DNA from: Euglena gracilis
Taxonomy: Eukaryota > Euglenida > Euglenophyceae > Euglenales
DNA length: 64,000 nucleotides
Reading direction: 5' to 3'
NCBI GenBank assembly: GCA_039621445.1
Contig: CP154955.1
Coordinates: forward strand, 61,683,293-61,747,292
A program made the translations under genes and the position numbers. A model generated the notes under the pieces. That model saw only the letters and a list, made by a program, of their open reading frames with translations, did no database searches and was not told where the DNA came from. This document shows, in pieces, positions 63,790 through 64,000 of this stretch (position 1 is its first letter; every line of letters starts with the position of its first letter).

Positions 63790-64000
63790 GTGCTGATGTC
63801 CCCGCAGCCTGACCTGGAATTCAACGTCCTCAACAAGGACTGGTGCAAGGCGAGGGCGGTGTGCCCGCAATGGAAGCCCATCTGGGACCAGGCCATTAAC
63901 GGCCCGGGCTGGTCCAGCGGGTTCCAGCTGGTGGATGGGCCGCTCGTCTCGGCAGGGAGGTGGTGTGTGCCGAGCAGGCTGCTGGCAGAGGTGATGAGGG
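63790..64000 (+). pseudogene. Integrase N-terminal region (partial)
   Basis: Reads MSPQPDLEFNVLNKDWCKAR, then FQLVDGPLVSAGRWCVPSRL and LAEVMR up to the window end. A trace (x)FxLxDGxLxxxGRxCVPxxL is the usual lead into the His-His-Cys-Cys zinc motif of Ty3/gypsy integrases; the zinc motif itself lies outside the window. Confidence 0.6.

Larger units (their letters stand above)
60962..64000 (+). mobile_element. Ty3/gypsy-like retrotransposon, broken, runs off the window
   Basis: Plus-strand polyprotein pieces in order: reverse transcriptase (60962-61283), connection and RNase H (61733-62532), a Pro/Ser/Ala-rich spacer (63005-63442, 63623-63790) and an integrase N-terminal region (63790-64000). 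The order RT, RNase H, integrase is that of Ty3/gypsy. Codon use is GC-rich like the host exons. It is inactive: in-frame stops at 61145 and 61881, a frameshift near 62060, and three short insertions at 61284, 62556 and 63443. No LTR was seen inside the window; the left end is missing, so it is 5' truncated. Confidence 0.85.

Overview
This is eukaryotic nuclear DNA, about 64 kb, and probably euglenozoan. I lean to a euglenid such as Euglena, but the species is not proven. Three things point there. First, the only long host gene I can read is a receptor-type adenylyl cyclase of the kind known from kinetoplastids: extracellular Venus-flytrap ligand-binding region, one membrane helix, one class III cyclase domain. 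Second, it is cut into many very small GC-rich exons separated by introns of up to several kb. Third, several junctions that protein homology fixes exactly do not follow GT-AG; instead the two intron ends carry short complementary blocks, which is the known signature of euglenid nonconventional introns.

Layout of the host gene. It lies on the minus strand, from a start codon at 45187 to at least about 1634. Reading from high to low coordinates: signal peptide and first flytrap domain (45.2 to 34.3 kb), second flytrap domain (33.0 to 20.5 kb), transmembrane exon (19.3 kb), cyclase catalytic domain in seven exons (19.2 to 11.35 kb), then a post-cyclase tail (9.8 to 1.6 kb). I list 34 exons. Most of the 43 kb is intron, and the introns are packed with repeats. 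Exon ends are approximate unless stated. Internal exons may still be missing, and the stop codon was not identified.

Repeats. The introns hold several families of short non-autonomous elements with terminal inverted repeats and 8-bp target duplications, which is hAT-like. They also hold many families whose ends are runs of C or G beside a short family-specific word (for example AATATAAA, AATAAGACC, AATAATACC, AAATGACC, TGTCCAACGACC), degenerate TGGCCAAAA arrays, microsatellites and long hairpins.

Right part, 45.2 to 64 kb. This is upstream of the receptor gene and almost entirely repeats and transposon remains. It contains decayed minus-strand pieces that look like a tyrosine-recombinase element (47.9-48.3, 53.7-53.9, 57.5-58.5, 59.4-60.1 kb), a plus-strand reverse-transcriptase fragment (51.63 kb), a 163-bp tandem array (54.1-55.6 kb), a perfect 60-bp hairpin (56.2 kb), and a Ty3/gypsy-like retrotransposon on the plus strand from about 60.96 kb to the window end. 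The last is broken by stops, a frameshift and three nested hAT-like insertions. I saw no convincing tRNA, rRNA, CRISPR array or prokaryotic operon structure.
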